35,136 bases of DNA from Lachnospiraceae bacterium. GTDB taxonomy: Bacteria > Bacillota_A > Clostridia > Lachnospirales > Lachnospiraceae. Positions 1-7,806 of the stretch are shown here, piece by piece. Made by a program: the position numbers and the translations under genes. Every line of letters begins with the position of its first letter. The stretch's first letter is position 1. The stretch lies in assembly GCA_017464645.1 (NCBI GenBank), contig JAFTZF010000043.1:1-35136 (forward strand), given 5' to 3'. The notes under the pieces were generated by a model that had not been told where the DNA came from, searched no databases, and was given only the letters and a program-made list of their open reading frames with translations.

Positions 1-46
1 ACTGGACTGCATCAAGTTTAAACTGTTTGTCATAGTGCTTTGCCAT
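1..46 (-). CDS. IS3-type transposase OrfA, N-terminal fragment (runs off the window)
   Basis: The first 15 codons of a gene that continues beyond base 1 read MAKHYDKQFKLDAVQ. This is the usual opening of IS3/IS150-family OrfA proteins, small helix-turn-helix proteins that help bind the transposon ends. A strong ribosome binding site (AAGGAGG, about 8 nt upstream of the ATG at 46) and a TATAAT-like -10 (minus strand, 77-82) support a real start. Only the N-terminus is visible, so family assignment rests on a short match and whether the element is intact cannot be judged. Confidence 0.6.
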   Translation of the reverse strand, partial: MAKHYDKQFKLDAVQ

Positions 47-122
47 AATGAGATCCTCCTTCAGTGCGGTACCTACATTATACCATGATTTTTCTAATAA
101 GGAATTCTCATTTTGACTTTTA

Positions 123-292
123 CTAGTTATATTCTAACACCACATCTGCAGCATCAATATCATGACTAGAAATATTACACTCTTCACAATCATGTGTAGC
201 ATCAGACGCTAATACCACATCCGAGAACACTAGGAACCCATTAATGAAACGCACAACAAACCACTCATTATATGTCTTTTAAATTTATACAT
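123..292 (-). pseudogene. Broken small secreted-peptide ORF next to the IS end
   Basis: An ATG at 292 has a GGAGAG-type ribosome binding site about 10 nt upstream and opens a signal-peptide-like sequence (MYKFKRHIMSGLLCVSLMGS) that stops at TAG 230-232. In another frame translation continues through a hydrophobic stretch ending in VLA, then SDATHDCEECNISSHDIDAA, to a TAG at 123-125. Joining the frames needs one lost base and would give a secreted peptide of about 56 residues with a signal peptide, two cysteines and an acidic tail. The stop lies just beside the presumed IS boundary, so the original protein may have been longer. I do not recognise the family. Confidence 0.35.
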
Positions 293-480
293 AACTTGCC
301 TTCTCTCCAAACCGAATATACCCCCAGGATAAATTTTCCCCACATCTTTTGCCTGTTTTTGTATTTTAATTTTATCACATTTTAACTCTATACGAAATTA
401 TTTTTTAACAATTCATTTTTATTTCTTTTATTCTCTGTTTTTTAAAAGTCCGAATGTTTCATGTGATTCTAATTTGGCTC
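293..480. other. AT-rich intergenic stretch without a gene
   Basis: This stretch lies between the broken ORF (minus strand) and the promoter of the XRE gene (plus strand). It is very AT-rich from 340 to 430 and should hold the minus-strand promoter of the broken ORF, but I see no convincing -35/-10 pair. No RNA gene, repeat array or intact ORF is visible. Confidence 0.5.
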
Positions 481-509
481 TTGATTTTGGTTCGGTCAAC
501 CGATATAAT
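481..509 (+). promoter_or_regulatory. Promoter with palindromic operator for the XRE/nucleotidyltransferase pair
   Basis: A -35 (TTGATT, 481-486) and a perfect -10 (TATAAT, 504-509) are separated by 17 bp. Between them sits a 12-bp palindrome TCGGT-CA-ACCGA (492-503). A palindrome inside the spacer of the promoter of an XRE regulator is the usual place for autorepression. That the encoded XRE protein binds it is inference. Confidence 0.7.
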
Positions 510-530
510 GATAGCACGGAGGTGGCACAA

Positions 531-1118
531 ATGTATCTGAATGATTTATTGAGAGAAAAGCAAATGTCAAAATATCGACTTGCAAAAGAAAGCGGCATTC
601 CGCAGACTACCATTATCGATATCTGCTCCGGAAAGGCTCGTATTGAAAAATGCTCTGCTGACACCATATACAAAATCGCGAAAGCATTGCAAGTCTCCAT
701 GGAAAGCTTGATCGAACAAGAAATGCAAGTCCGTGCGATCACTCCAAAAAGGATTTCCTTTGAAGTATACAAAAGCAACGTATGCCATTTTGTAAAAGAT
801 AAAGGCGATATTGATTTTATTCTTGAGGTCCTGTCTACTGATGAAATCCGGGCTTTATATGATCGGAGATGGTATGCTGAATCCTTTTATCTGCTTGCCA
901 TGGTAGATTATCTTTCAAAAGAGAACAATGTCCCCATTTGTACCAATTACAACGACATTCGTTCCCAGCGTTTGCCAGAACCTCTCTATCCTGCAGGTGC
1001 CGTTCTTTCGGACGCAGCCATGAAAACACATAAATACCGTGAAGAGTGTATGAAAGATGCGATTCCAGAATTTTTAAACTTCAACATCGTAGAAAGTGAG
1101 GTCAGAAATGTCTACTAA
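531..1118 (+). CDS. XRE-family helix-turn-helix regulator, possible antitoxin
   Basis: This 195-residue protein starts with a Cro/C1-type helix-turn-helix (about residues 1-62: LLREKQMSKYRLAKESG, then a recognition helix around IPQTTIIDICSG). A longer C-terminal domain of unknown function follows. I start it at ATG 531 rather than further upstream because a GGAGGTGG ribosome binding site lies 6 nt before it and the TATAAT box sits upstream. The stop overlaps the start of the next gene by 11 nt, so the two are translationally coupled. The pairing with a nucleotidyltransferase suggests the antitoxin or regulatory half of a two-gene module. The proposed operator is in its own promoter. The antitoxin role is inferred from layout. 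Confidence 0.75.
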   Translation: MYLNDLLREKQMSKYRLAKESGIPQTTIIDICSGKARIEKCSADTIYKIAKALQVSMESLIEQEMQVRAITPKRISFEVYKSNVCHFVKDKGDIDFILEVLSTDEIRALYDRRWYAESFYLLAMVDYLSKENNVPICTNYNDIRSQRLPEPLYPAGAVLSDAAMKTHKYREECMKDAIPEFLNFNIVESEVRNVY

Positions 1119-1827
1119 TATCGCTTTTACCAAAGAAAATCTGGATTATTGTTTAAGTAAGTTAGCAAAAGAATTTCGAAAACTGAACGGTACAAAGGCA
1201 CCTGCAGAAATCATCCTGATGGGCGGAGCCGCTGTCCTTGCAAATTATGGTTTTCGCGATATGACCTACGATATTGATGCACTTATTTGTACATCTTCCT
1301 CAATGAAGGATGCTATAAATAAAGTCGGGGATGAGCTGGGCCTTCCAAGCGGATGGCTGAATTCGGATTTTACAAAAACAAAATCCTACTCTCCCAAGTT
1401 ATTGCAATACTCCAAATATTATAAACGTTTTGGCTATGTATTAGATGTTCGTATGATTTCAGGGGAATACTTAGTAGCCATGAAACTTATGTCCGGCCGG
1501 CAGTATAAAAATGACATATCAGACGTGGTTGGTATTCTTCGAGAGGAGCAAGAACGCGGAAAGCCTCTGTCTCTGGAAAAGATAAAAACAGCTGTTTGCA
1601 ATCTTTATGATAGTTGGGATAATCTACCGCAAAACTCCATAGAGTTTATTACAGAAATTATGCAAGGCCAGCAGCTGGAAGTTTTATATCAACACCATCG
1701 TAACGCGGAAATAGCAGCCAAAACATCTTTGATTGATTTTGAAAAAAGATATCCCGGCGTTACAAACACAGATAATGTAAACGACATTATCAATAGTTTA
1801 AAAAAACGCAAAGAAAAAGGAATTTAA
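1108..1827 (+). CDS. DUF6036/AbiEii-like nucleotidyltransferase, possible toxin
   Basis: This 239-residue protein has the core of a minimal nucleotidyltransferase: a Gly-Gly pair at residues 39-40 (LMGGAAVLANYGFR) followed by the acidic DID motif at 55-57 (TYDIDAL). The fold is shared with DUF6036 proteins and, more distantly, AbiEii/MenT toxins that modify tRNA or other substrates. The start at 1108 has a GTGAGG ribosome binding site and overlaps the XRE gene, so both come from one mRNA; a terminator follows. The nucleotidyltransferase fold is fairly secure. A toxin or phage-defence role is inferred from the partner and from the AT-rich, IS-bordered setting. Confidence 0.65.
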   Translation: MSTNIAFTKENLDYCLSKLAKEFRKLNGTKAPAEIILMGGAAVLANYGFRDMTYDIDALICTSSSMKDAINKVGDELGLPSGWLNSDFTKTKSYSPKLLQYSKYYKRFGYVLDVRMISGEYLVAMKLMSGRQYKNDISDVVGILREEQERGKPLSLEKIKTAVCNLYDSWDNLPQNSIEFITEIMQGQQLEVLYQHHRNAEIAAKTSLIDFEKRYPGVTNTDNVNDIINSLKKRKEKGI

Positions 1828-1842
1828 CAAACAGGCCCCATC

Positions 1843-1880
1843 AAAAAGGCCGATGAAAATCTTCTCATCGACCTTTTCTT
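1843..1880 (+). terminator. Intrinsic terminator after the nucleotidyltransferase gene
   Basis: Arms AAAAAGGCCGATGA and TCATCGACCTTTT form a long stem with one mismatch around a short AT-rich loop, followed by TCTTCATTT. It lies 15 nt past the stop codon and, read on the other strand, could also serve the convergent gene at 1921-2391. Confidence 0.75.
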
Positions 1881-1920
1881 CATTTAAACTCAAAACAGAA
1901 ACGCCGTCTCTTTCTTTCCC

Positions 1921-2391
1921 TCAGCAAATCACAACTACTCTCCTGGGCGTCGTTTGCGCCGGGATACTGCGGGTGCTGTTGGTGTAAATCACCAGCAGTG
2001 TGTGATTTTCCGGGCAGCAGCGGCAGTTCTGGCCATTTCCGGTTGTGATCTGGGTACGGGGTCCCATCTGCAGCCGCAGGGTATTATCTGCAGAAACCAG
2101 ATTTCGGTTAAACAGGCCGATAAAGACCTGATCACCGGGCTGAAGCACCGCAATGATAAGTGCCCTGTACTGAGGCGGGTAGATCAGCGGCACCGGCGCG
2201 TTAAAGTCATAAAAGGCTGCGATCCGCATACCTACCTGGAGTGTACGGCTGTCCACCACCAGGGTGTCTGCAGTCAAAAGAACGTTGACCGTTCCCTGAT
2301 CCGTGCGAAGAGAAATCATCCGTTCGCAGCAGTCCCGCTCCTGGTTTGTAATACGGGTAATCGTTCCAATCACAGTTGCATAAGTGGGCAT
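1921..2391 (-). CDS. Hypothetical protein, beta-rich, function unknown
   Basis: This 156-residue protein has no signal peptide or membrane segment. It begins MPTYATVIGTITRI and alternates short hydrophobic strands with turns, which suggests a small beta-barrel or OB-like fold. The segment FYDFNAPVPLIYPPQYRA resembles one I associate with uncharacterised Clostridial proteins; I cannot attach a function to it. Two adjacent cysteines near the C-terminus (CRCC) could bind a metal or form disulfides. The start at 2391 is supported by AAGGAG 8 nt upstream. It stands alone, convergent with the XRE module and divergent from the tRNA gene. Confidence 0.55.
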   Translation of the reverse strand: MPTYATVIGTITRITNQERDCCERMISLRTDQGTVNVLLTADTLVVDSRTLQVGMRIAAFYDFNAPVPLIYPPQYRALIIAVLQPGDQVFIGLFNRNLVSADNTLRLQMGPRTQITTGNGQNCRCCPENHTLLVIYTNSTRSIPAQTTPRRVVVIC

Positions 2392-2490
2392 AGGAAAAAC
2401 TCCTTTTTCCTTTCAGTGTATGCAGTTTCCCGGAGACTGACAGATGCTTTCCGAGAAAAATATTTTTCCTATTTTTCTTGAAATAAGGTA

Positions 2491-2519
2491 TTGACATTTC
2501 CTTGGAAGTTTAGTAGAAT
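2491..2519 (+). promoter_or_regulatory. Promoter of the tRNA-Leu gene
   Basis: A consensus -35 (TTGACA, 2491-2496), 17-bp spacer and -10 (TAGAAT, 2514-2519) end 11 nt before the mature tRNA, giving an expected start a few bases upstream of the tRNA 5' end. Confidence 0.85.
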
Positions 2520-2530
2520 AGCATTTGTTC

Positions 2531-2613
2531 GCAGGAGTGGCGGAATGGCAGACGCGCAGGCTTCAGGTGCCTGTAGTCGCAAGGCTGTGTGGGTTCAAGT
2601 CCCATCTCCTGCA
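2531..2613 (+). tRNA. tRNA-Leu, anticodon CAG
   Basis: Acceptor arms GCAGGAG and CTCCTGC pair fully, with discriminator A at 2613. The anticodon stem CAGGC/GCCTG encloses loop TTCAGGT, giving anticodon CAG, which reads CUG. A long variable arm follows, as expected for class II leucine tRNAs, then the T-loop GGTTCAAGTCCC. The 3' CCA is not encoded (A is followed by CGA), so it must be added after transcription. Confidence 0.93.
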
Positions 2614-2620
2614 CGATTAG

Positions 2621-2656
2621 AAAAGCCTTACACAGATTGGTGTAGGGCTTTTTATA
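2621..2656 (+). terminator. Intrinsic terminator of the tRNA gene
   Basis: Arms AAAAGCCTTACAC and GTGTAGGGCTTTTT form a stem around a six-base loop, followed by a T-rich run, 7 nt after the tRNA. Confidence 0.85.
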
Positions 2657-2691
2657 TTCTATCCTATTTTCAGAAAGGACTTTTATCATAG

Positions 2692-4278
2692 ATGAGATTT
2701 GAAGAATTTGAACTCAGCCCCAAGATCCTTCGGGGTATTCAGGCCATGGGCTATGAGGAGGCCACTCCCATCCAGGCCCAGACCATTCCGGCTCTTTTAG
2801 AGGGCCTTGATATTATCGGGCAGGCTCAGACCGGCACCGGTAAAACGGCAGCCTTTGCCATTCCTGTACTGGAGAAGATCGACCCGTCTGATAAGCATCT
2901 GCAGGCGCTGATCCTCTGTCCCACCCGGGAGCTGGCCATTCAGGTGGCCGGGGAAATTCGCAAGATTTCCGCTTACACCCACGGCATCAAGCTGCTTCCG
3001 GTGTACGGCGGCCAGGACATCAACAAGCAGATCCGTTCCCTGAAGGGCGGTGTCCAGATCATTGTGGGCACGCCGGGACGAATCATGGATCATATGCGCC
3101 GCCACACCATCAAAGTGGACAGGATTCACACAGTGGTGCTGGATGAGGCGGATGAGATGCTGAACATGGGCTTTCGGGAGGATATCGAAACCATCCTGAA
3201 GGACACCCCGCAAGATCGGCAGACGGCCCTCTTTTCCGCCACCATGCCCCAGCCCATTCTGGACATTACCAACCAGTATCAGCGGGATGCTCAGATGATC
3301 AAAGTGGTCAAAAAAGAGCTGACCGTCAAAAATATTGAGCAGTACTATTTTGATGTGCGGCCCAAGAACAAGGCAGAGCTTCTCTCCCGGCTGCTGGACA
3401 TGTACAATCCTCACCTTTCCATTGTTTTTTGCAACACCAAGCGGATGGTGGATGAGCTGACTGCCGAGCTGCAGAACCGGGGCTATTTTGCTGAAGGGCT
3501 CCACGGCGACCTGAAGCAGCAGCAAAGAGACCGGGTCATGGAGGCTTTCCGCAAGGGTAAAGCCGAGATTCTGGTGGCAACGGACGTGGCTGCCCGGGGC
3601 ATTGATGTGGACGATGTAGACATTGTATTTAACTATGACCTGCCTCAGGATGACGAATATTATGTGCACCGCATCGGTCGGACCGGCCGCGCAGGCAAAA
3701 AAGGTCTGGCTTTTACCTTTATTTTCGGCAAAGAAGTCTATAAACTGAAAGAACTGCAGCATTACTGCAAGACCAAGATCCTGGCCCGGCCGGTTCCGTC
3801 TCTTTCCGACGTGAACCAGACCCGTATGGAGCATCTGTTCCGGGAAGTTGGAGACCTGATCGAAAACGAGGATCTGAAGCCCTATCTGCGGGTTTTAGAG
3901 CGCCAGTTGAACGAAAACGACTACACTGCCATGGACGTGGCTGCAGCCTTGCTGAAGCTCCATCCCATCTCCAAGGACCTGGCTCAGGCGGATACACTGC
4001 CTGACAATCTGGTGCGGGATGCCTCCGGCGCAGAATCAGGCATGGTTCGGCTGTTTATTAATATCGGCCGGAACCAGGGCATCACCCCCGGCAACATTGT
4101 GGGGGCTATTGCAGGGGAATCCGGCATTCCGGGCAAGGTCATCGGAGCCATTGATATGCATGACAAATTCACCTTCGTAGATGTGCCTGCAGACCGAGCA
4201 AAGGTGGTGCTGCGAGCCATGCAGAACGTGAAGATCCGCGGAAAATCCGTTCGCATGGAGCGAGCCAGCCAGAAATAG
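2692..4278 (+). CDS. DEAD-box ATP-dependent RNA helicase with DbpA-type RNA-binding domain
   Basis: This 528-residue helicase unwinds or remodels RNA using ATP. All core motifs are visible: Q motif near 21-28, Walker A AQTGTGKT (45-52), PTRELA, TPGR, DEAD (151-154), SAT, then VATDVAARGID and HRIGRTGRAG in the second RecA domain. After about residue 365 comes an extension, and residues near 455-525 (MVRLFINIGRNQGITPGNIV onward) form the DbpA/CsdA-type RNA-binding domain seen in helicases that assist large-subunit assembly. This makes it a DeaD/CshA/DbpA relative; ribosome assembly and cold adaptation are likely roles by family. A ribosome binding site (AAAGGA) lies about 12 nt upstream of the ATG. 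It follows the tRNA terminator, so it needs its own promoter. Confidence 0.93.
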   Translation: MRFEEFELSPKILRGIQAMGYEEATPIQAQTIPALLEGLDIIGQAQTGTGKTAAFAIPVLEKIDPSDKHLQALILCPTRELAIQVAGEIRKISAYTHGIKLLPVYGGQDINKQIRSLKGGVQIIVGTPGRIMDHMRRHTIKVDRIHTVVLDEADEMLNMGFREDIETILKDTPQDRQTALFSATMPQPILDITNQYQRDAQMIKVVKKELTVKNIEQYYFDVRPKNKAELLSRLLDMYNPHLSIVFCNTKRMVDELTAELQNRGYFAEGLHGDLKQQQRDRVMEAFRKGKAEILVATDVAARGIDVDDVDIVFNYDLPQDDEYYVHRIGRTGRAGKKGLAFTFIFGKEVYKLKELQHYCKTKILARPVPSLSDVNQTRMEHLFREVGDLIENEDLKPYLRVLERQLNENDYTAMDVAAALLKLHPISKDLAQADTLPDNLVRDASGAESGMVRLFINIGRNQGITPGNIVGAIAGESGIPGKVIGAIDMHDKFTFVDVPADRAKVVLRAMQNVKIRGKSVRMERASQK

Positions 4279-4335
4279 GCCCTGTCACATCCAGCTGTTT
4301 TATCACTAAGAATTTATACAAAGGAAGTCTATATT

Positions 4336-5514
4336 ATGAAGGAAAAGAACTATAGGGAAATCGTGGGTATCCTATCCCTGTCTCTTCTCATCACCGCAAC
4401 CATGTCCATCTCCGGCTGTCTGCCGGAAATGCTGGAAGAATTTTCTGACTATTCCCGGTCTGCTGTGGAATCCCTGCTTTCCATTCCTGCATTTTCCATG
4501 ATGCTGGTGATTGCTGCTACGCCCCTTCTTCTGCGCTATCTGAAGGAACGGCATATGATCGTTGCAGGTCTTCTCATTACCGGCATTTCGGGAATCCTTC
4601 CCGCTTTTGTTGGCTCCTATCCGGTGCTTCTGGCCTCCCGTATTTTCATGGGTGCAGGCATCGGTCTGATCAACACTAAGGCGGTAAGTATGATCGGCGA
4701 GCGTTTTTCCGGCAATCTGCGACAAAGGCTCCAGGGCATCCGCTGCTCCATGGAAACCTTAGGGCAGGCATGTCTGACCTTCATTGCCGGCCAGCTGCTG
4801 GTTCTGGGCTGGAGATATACATTTCTCATTTACGGTCTGGCTTTTGTGATCCTGCTTTTGTACCTGGCCTTCGTACCTGACGCAAAGCCCGCCCAGGCAG
4901 ATGACCCACAGGCTCCTGCCGGCAGACGCAGGCTTACCAAAGAAGAGTGGAAATTTCTTTTCCCCAACATACTTCTGGGTACTTTTGTAGTGTCTGCCAT
5001 CACAGCCATTTCCCTGCGGCTGCCCAATCATGTGGTTGCTTCTTCTCTGGGAAGTTCTGTAGAGGGCTCTACCGTGTTAAGCATCTCTGTCCTTGCCGGA
5101 TTTGCAGGGGGACTGTTCTTTGGAAAATTGCTGCAAAAATTAAAAACGATCCTGTTGCCCCTTTCCATGGGACTGGTTACTGTGGGGCTGATCACCATTG
5201 CCCTGGCAAACAGCTTGATGATCGCCATGCTGGGAGCTGTTTTGTGCGGTTGCTTTTCCACCATCACAGTTTCCTCCACCTTTAACCGGCTGTCAGATCA
5301 TCTGCCGGTGGAAACGCTGGACAAGGCCAATTCCATGCTTCTGATGGGCTGCAATCTGGGTGGTTTTATGACGCCCTATCTTCTGCAGGCAGTAGGTTTG
5401 ATCAATCCCCAATTATCCGCAGGTTTCCTGGCCTACGCCCTGTTGTACGGGATCCTCTCCATAGGATTTTTCCTGAATCTGGCCCGGCCCTCTCTGAAAA
5501 AGAGATCCTGTTGA
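4336..5514 (+). CDS. Major facilitator superfamily transporter
   Basis: This 392-residue integral membrane protein has about twelve hydrophobic segments, with a charged cytoplasmic loop in the middle (around residues 180-205, rich in Asp, Arg and Lys). The size and the pseudo-twofold arrangement fit MFS carriers. The closest resemblance I see is to CynX/NimT-type anion or drug exporters, including RIFMGAGIGLINTKAVSMIG in the fourth/fifth helix region. Substrate is unknown. The start has AAAGGAAG 8 nt upstream. It lies 57 nt after the helicase and may be read through from it; a strong terminator follows. Confidence 0.8.
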   Translation: MKEKNYREIVGILSLSLLITATMSISGCLPEMLEEFSDYSRSAVESLLSIPAFSMMLVIAATPLLLRYLKERHMIVAGLLITGISGILPAFVGSYPVLLASRIFMGAGIGLINTKAVSMIGERFSGNLRQRLQGIRCSMETLGQACLTFIAGQLLVLGWRYTFLIYGLAFVILLLYLAFVPDAKPAQADDPQAPAGRRRLTKEEWKFLFPNILLGTFVVSAITAISLRLPNHVVASSLGSSVEGSTVLSISVLAGFAGGLFFGKLLQKLKTILLPLSMGLVTVGLITIALANSLMIAMLGAVLCGCFSTITVSSTFNRLSDHLPVETLDKANSMLLMGCNLGGFMTPYLLQAVGLINPQLSAGFLAYALLYGILSIGFFLNLARPSLKKRSC

Positions 5515-5517
5515 TAC

Positions 5518-5558
5518 AAAAGTCGCTGCACCTTTGATCGGAGTGCAGCGACTTTTTA
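5518..5558. terminator. Bidirectional intrinsic terminator between MFS and DUF3267 genes
   Basis: A perfect stem of arms AAAAGTCGCTGCAC and GTGCAGCGACTTTT encloses an 11-base loop and is followed by T-rich sequence on both strands. It sits between two convergent genes, so it likely ends both transcripts. Confidence 0.85.
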
Positions 5559-5570
5559 TTTGGAATAAAT

Positions 5571-6134
5571 TCACGGCATATACCAATAGGAATTGAATCC
5601 ATAGAGATAGGTGCGGGCGCCCTTAGGCATTTGTGTTAATGCATGAAACACAGTGTAATAATCTCCGGCTCCCATTGGTATGGAAAACGCCCCGATGGAA
5701 CCCAACAGTGTGAATTGCGGGCAAATGAGAAAAATGAGGAAGGGGACAAATCCAAACACCAGATTTGGAAGCATTGACATAAATATAAATCTCGCTTTAC
5801 TCATGTCCTCCGGTCCTACCACAAACAACATACCGTTTTTGTAATTCGTGTACAGATACACATCTTCTTTAAAACAGATCCCATGTAATATTTCATGGGG
5901 AAAAGCCAGGAGTAATGCAATGATACAGCCCCAAATCTGAAAGCCTTCCCGGCCACCACGCCAAAATAAAACAGGCATTATCACAAGATATATTCCCAGC
6001 GCTATGCCATTGGCAAATAAGCTCAGTTTCTTTGGATCTTCCGCTTCTTTGAATTTTACAGCTCCGGGCTTGTGCTCCCCATGAGGAAGAGATTCCACAT
6101 TTCCGTCAAATTTCTTCTTGTAATGTAATCTCAC
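5571..6134 (-). CDS. DUF3267 membrane protein, putative zincin-like protease
   Basis: This 187-residue protein has about four membrane segments. A HEILH sequence sits at the start of one hydrophobic stretch (FPHEILHGICF), the HExxH zinc-binding signature placed in a membrane setting as in DUF3267 proteins, which are annotated as putative metallopeptidases. A downstream polar residue that could be the third ligand is not obvious, so activity is not assured. The start appears to be GTG at 6134, with GGAGGG 10 nt upstream. It is followed on the same strand by no other gene before the bidirectional terminator. Its role is unknown. Confidence 0.65.
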   Translation of the reverse strand: MRLHYKKKFDGNVESLPHGEHKPGAVKFKEAEDPKKLSLFANGIALGIYLVIMPVLFWRGGREGFQIWGCIIALLLAFPHEILHGICFKEDVYLYTNYKNGMLFVVGPEDMSKARFIFMSMLPNLVFGFVPFLIFLICPQFTLLGSIGAFSIPMGAGDYYTVFHALTQMPKGARTYLYGFNSYWYMP

Positions 6135-6168
6135 CTTTCTGTTACCCTCCCTTTGCTGTTTTGATCTC

Positions 6169-7218
6169 TCACACCTGAATTACCCGGTGACCTGCTGCCT
6201 TCAGCAGCCGGTTCATGATGGCCGAACCGATCTTTGCATCCGCAAAAGACTCAGAATAAATACAGGTCACTTCTGTTTCGTCAAATTCCCGCAGTACCTC
6301 ATACAGATGCATGGCGATTTGCTCCTCCTGCATACGGGATCCTACACATTTGATGAGTCCGCCGGGATACAGGTCCTTGGACTCTTCGGTGGCAATGATA
6401 CCTGCCTTTCCGCCTTCTGTCTCGCAGGCCTGCACCAGTTCCTTAATTTTCTCCACCACCGCCTGAGTGCCTCCCTCTATAATGGTCAGCTCCGCTTTGG
6501 GCGCATAGTGGCGGTATTTCATGCCGGGCGCCTTGGGCTTCAAGCCGGACTCCGGAGAAATAATCGCTTTGTCCACGGATACGGCTCCAATGGCTTCTGT
6601 CAGCATCTCCCGGGTGATGATACCCGGCCGCAGGATCACCGGCTCCCGCACACTCACATCTACAATAGTAGATTCCAGACCAATGACTGCCTGACCTCCA
6701 TCCAGGACCATTTCAATGCGTCCATCCAGATCCTCCATCACATGAGCAGCTGTGGTGGTACTGGGCCGACCCGACACATTGGCGCTGGGCGCTGCCACAA
6801 ATCCGCCTGCCGCCTGAATAAAAGCCGTTGCAATGGGGTCGCTGGGCATACGAACTGCAACGGTGGCCAGTCCTCCTGTAGTGGTATCCGGCACTTTCTC
6901 ATTCTTCTTGAAGATCAGAGTCAGCGGGCCCGGCCAGAAAGCCTCCATCAGCTTCTTCGCCTGCCCCGACACTTCTGACGCGATTTCATACACGTCCTCT
7001 TTGCGGGCAATATGCACGATCAGCGGATTGTCCGAAGGACGTCCCTTGGCTGCATATATTTTCCTGGATGCATCGGGGTTCAGGGCATCTCCGCCCAGGC
7101 CATACACCGTCTCTGTAGGGAACGCCACCAGGCCTCCCTCTTTGATGATCCGGCCCGCCTCCTGCAAGATCCCGCTATCCAAATTGGCAGAATCCAGCTT
7201 TCTTAACTTGGTCTCCAT
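6169..7218 (-). CDS. tsaC: L-threonylcarbamoyladenylate synthase (Sua5/YwlC type)
   Basis: This enzyme makes threonylcarbamoyl-AMP from threonine, bicarbonate and ATP, the first step of t6A formation at position 37 of tRNAs that read ANN codons. At 349 residues it is the two-domain Sua5/YwlC form. Residues 1 to about 205 are the YrdC domain, with FPTETVYGLG and the KxR/SxN signature in AAKGRPSDNPLIVH. Residues from about 225 form the C-terminal Sua5 domain, with PGMKYRHYAPKAEL in the linker. ATG 7218 has GAGGAG 7 nt upstream. A hairpin lies between it and nrdG, so it may be only partly co-transcribed with the nrd genes. Confidence 0.93.
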   Translation of the reverse strand: METKLRKLDSANLDSGILQEAGRIIKEGGLVAFPTETVYGLGGDALNPDASRKIYAAKGRPSDNPLIVHIARKEDVYEIASEVSGQAKKLMEAFWPGPLTLIFKKNEKVPDTTTGGLATVAVRMPSDPIATAFIQAAGGFVAAPSANVSGRPSTTTAAHVMEDLDGRIEMVLDGGQAVIGLESTIVDVSVREPVILRPGIITREMLTEAIGAVSVDKAIISPESGLKPKAPGMKYRHYAPKAELTIIEGGTQAVVEKIKELVQACETEGGKAGIIATEESKDLYPGGLIKCVGSRMQEEQIAMHLYEVLREFDETEVTCIYSESFADAKIGSAIMNRLLKAAGHRVIQV

Positions 7219-7238
7219 CCTCTATCTCCTCATAAACA

Positions 7239-7277
7239 AACAAGCTGCTGCAAAGCACCAGGTGTTCTGCAGCAGCT
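7239..7277 (-). terminator. Hairpin after nrdG, probable weak terminator
   Basis: Ten-base arms AGCTGCTGCA and TGCAGCAGCT (7243-7252 and 7268-7277) pair perfectly around a 15-base loop. On the minus strand the tail is TTGTTTGTTT, which is U-rich but interrupted. It would limit read-through from the nrd operon into tsaC. Confidence 0.6.
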
Positions 7278-7290
7278 CGCGTATCTCTAC

Positions 7291-7806
7291 TTAATATTCA
7301 CTCCGGTACAGGGTCACTGTACCACAATCCCGGGTCTTTTTCAAGTCTATAACCCGCTGATTGACGCTTCCCCGGTACTGCAAAGTCAAATCCCGCTGGG
7401 CCTGAATGTAGGGGCCATCCACCAGCAAATCTGCCAGAGAAAGCAGTTCTCCCACTGCCGGCCGCTCCTGGGCCATTTTTTCCAGGGCTTCGTAGGTGTA
7501 GCCGGAATAAATCATCAGATGCTTTTTCATACCTTTGATTTCCCGGGCCAGCTCTGCCAGAGCCTCCGGCTGGGCAAAAGGCTCGCCGCCGGAAAAAGTT
7601 ACACCACTTAAGATGGGATTTTCTTTTAAAGGAAACAAAATCGTTTCTCTATCTGCATAAGACCCGCCTTCAAAATCGTGGGTCTGAGGATTGTGACAGC
7701 CCGGGCAATGATGGGGGCACCCCTGGGTAAAGATCACATACCGAAGGCCCGGCCCATCCACAATGGAATCTGTCACAGTTCCGCTGATCTTAAGCTCCCA
7801 AGCCAT
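7291..7806 (-). CDS. nrdG: Anaerobic ribonucleotide reductase activating protein (radical SAM)
   Basis: NrdG binds a [4Fe-4S] cluster and S-adenosylmethionine and installs the glycyl radical on class III ribonucleotide reductase. The 171-residue protein shows the CxxxCxxC cluster motif at Cys30, Cys34 and Cys37 (TQGCPHHCPGCHNP) and the TFSGGEPFAQ SAM-binding segment. Length is normal for the family. Its ATG at 7806 lies inside the end of the small glycyl-radical ORF (17-nt overlap), so translation of the two is probably coupled. It is the last gene of the nrdD-small ORF-nrdG set. Confidence 0.95.
   Translation of the reverse strand: MAWELKISGTVTDSIVDGPGLRYVIFTQGCPHHCPGCHNPQTHDFEGGSYADRETILFPLKENPILSGVTFSGGEPFAQPEALAELAREIKGMKKHLMIYSGYTYEALEKMAQERPAVGELLSLADLLVDGPYIQAQRDLTLQYRGSVNQRVIDLKKTRDCGTVTLYRSEY

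Noticed and set aside
2491..2691. 66-residue ORF across the tRNA-Leu gene
   Set aside because: It begins at the tRNA promoter and runs through the tRNA and its terminator, so it cannot be a protein gene.
2797..3834. 345-residue ORF antisense to the DEAD-box helicase
   Set aside because: It has no recognisable domain or ribosome binding site, and it lies fully within a gene with intact helicase motifs. It is a by-product of codon bias.
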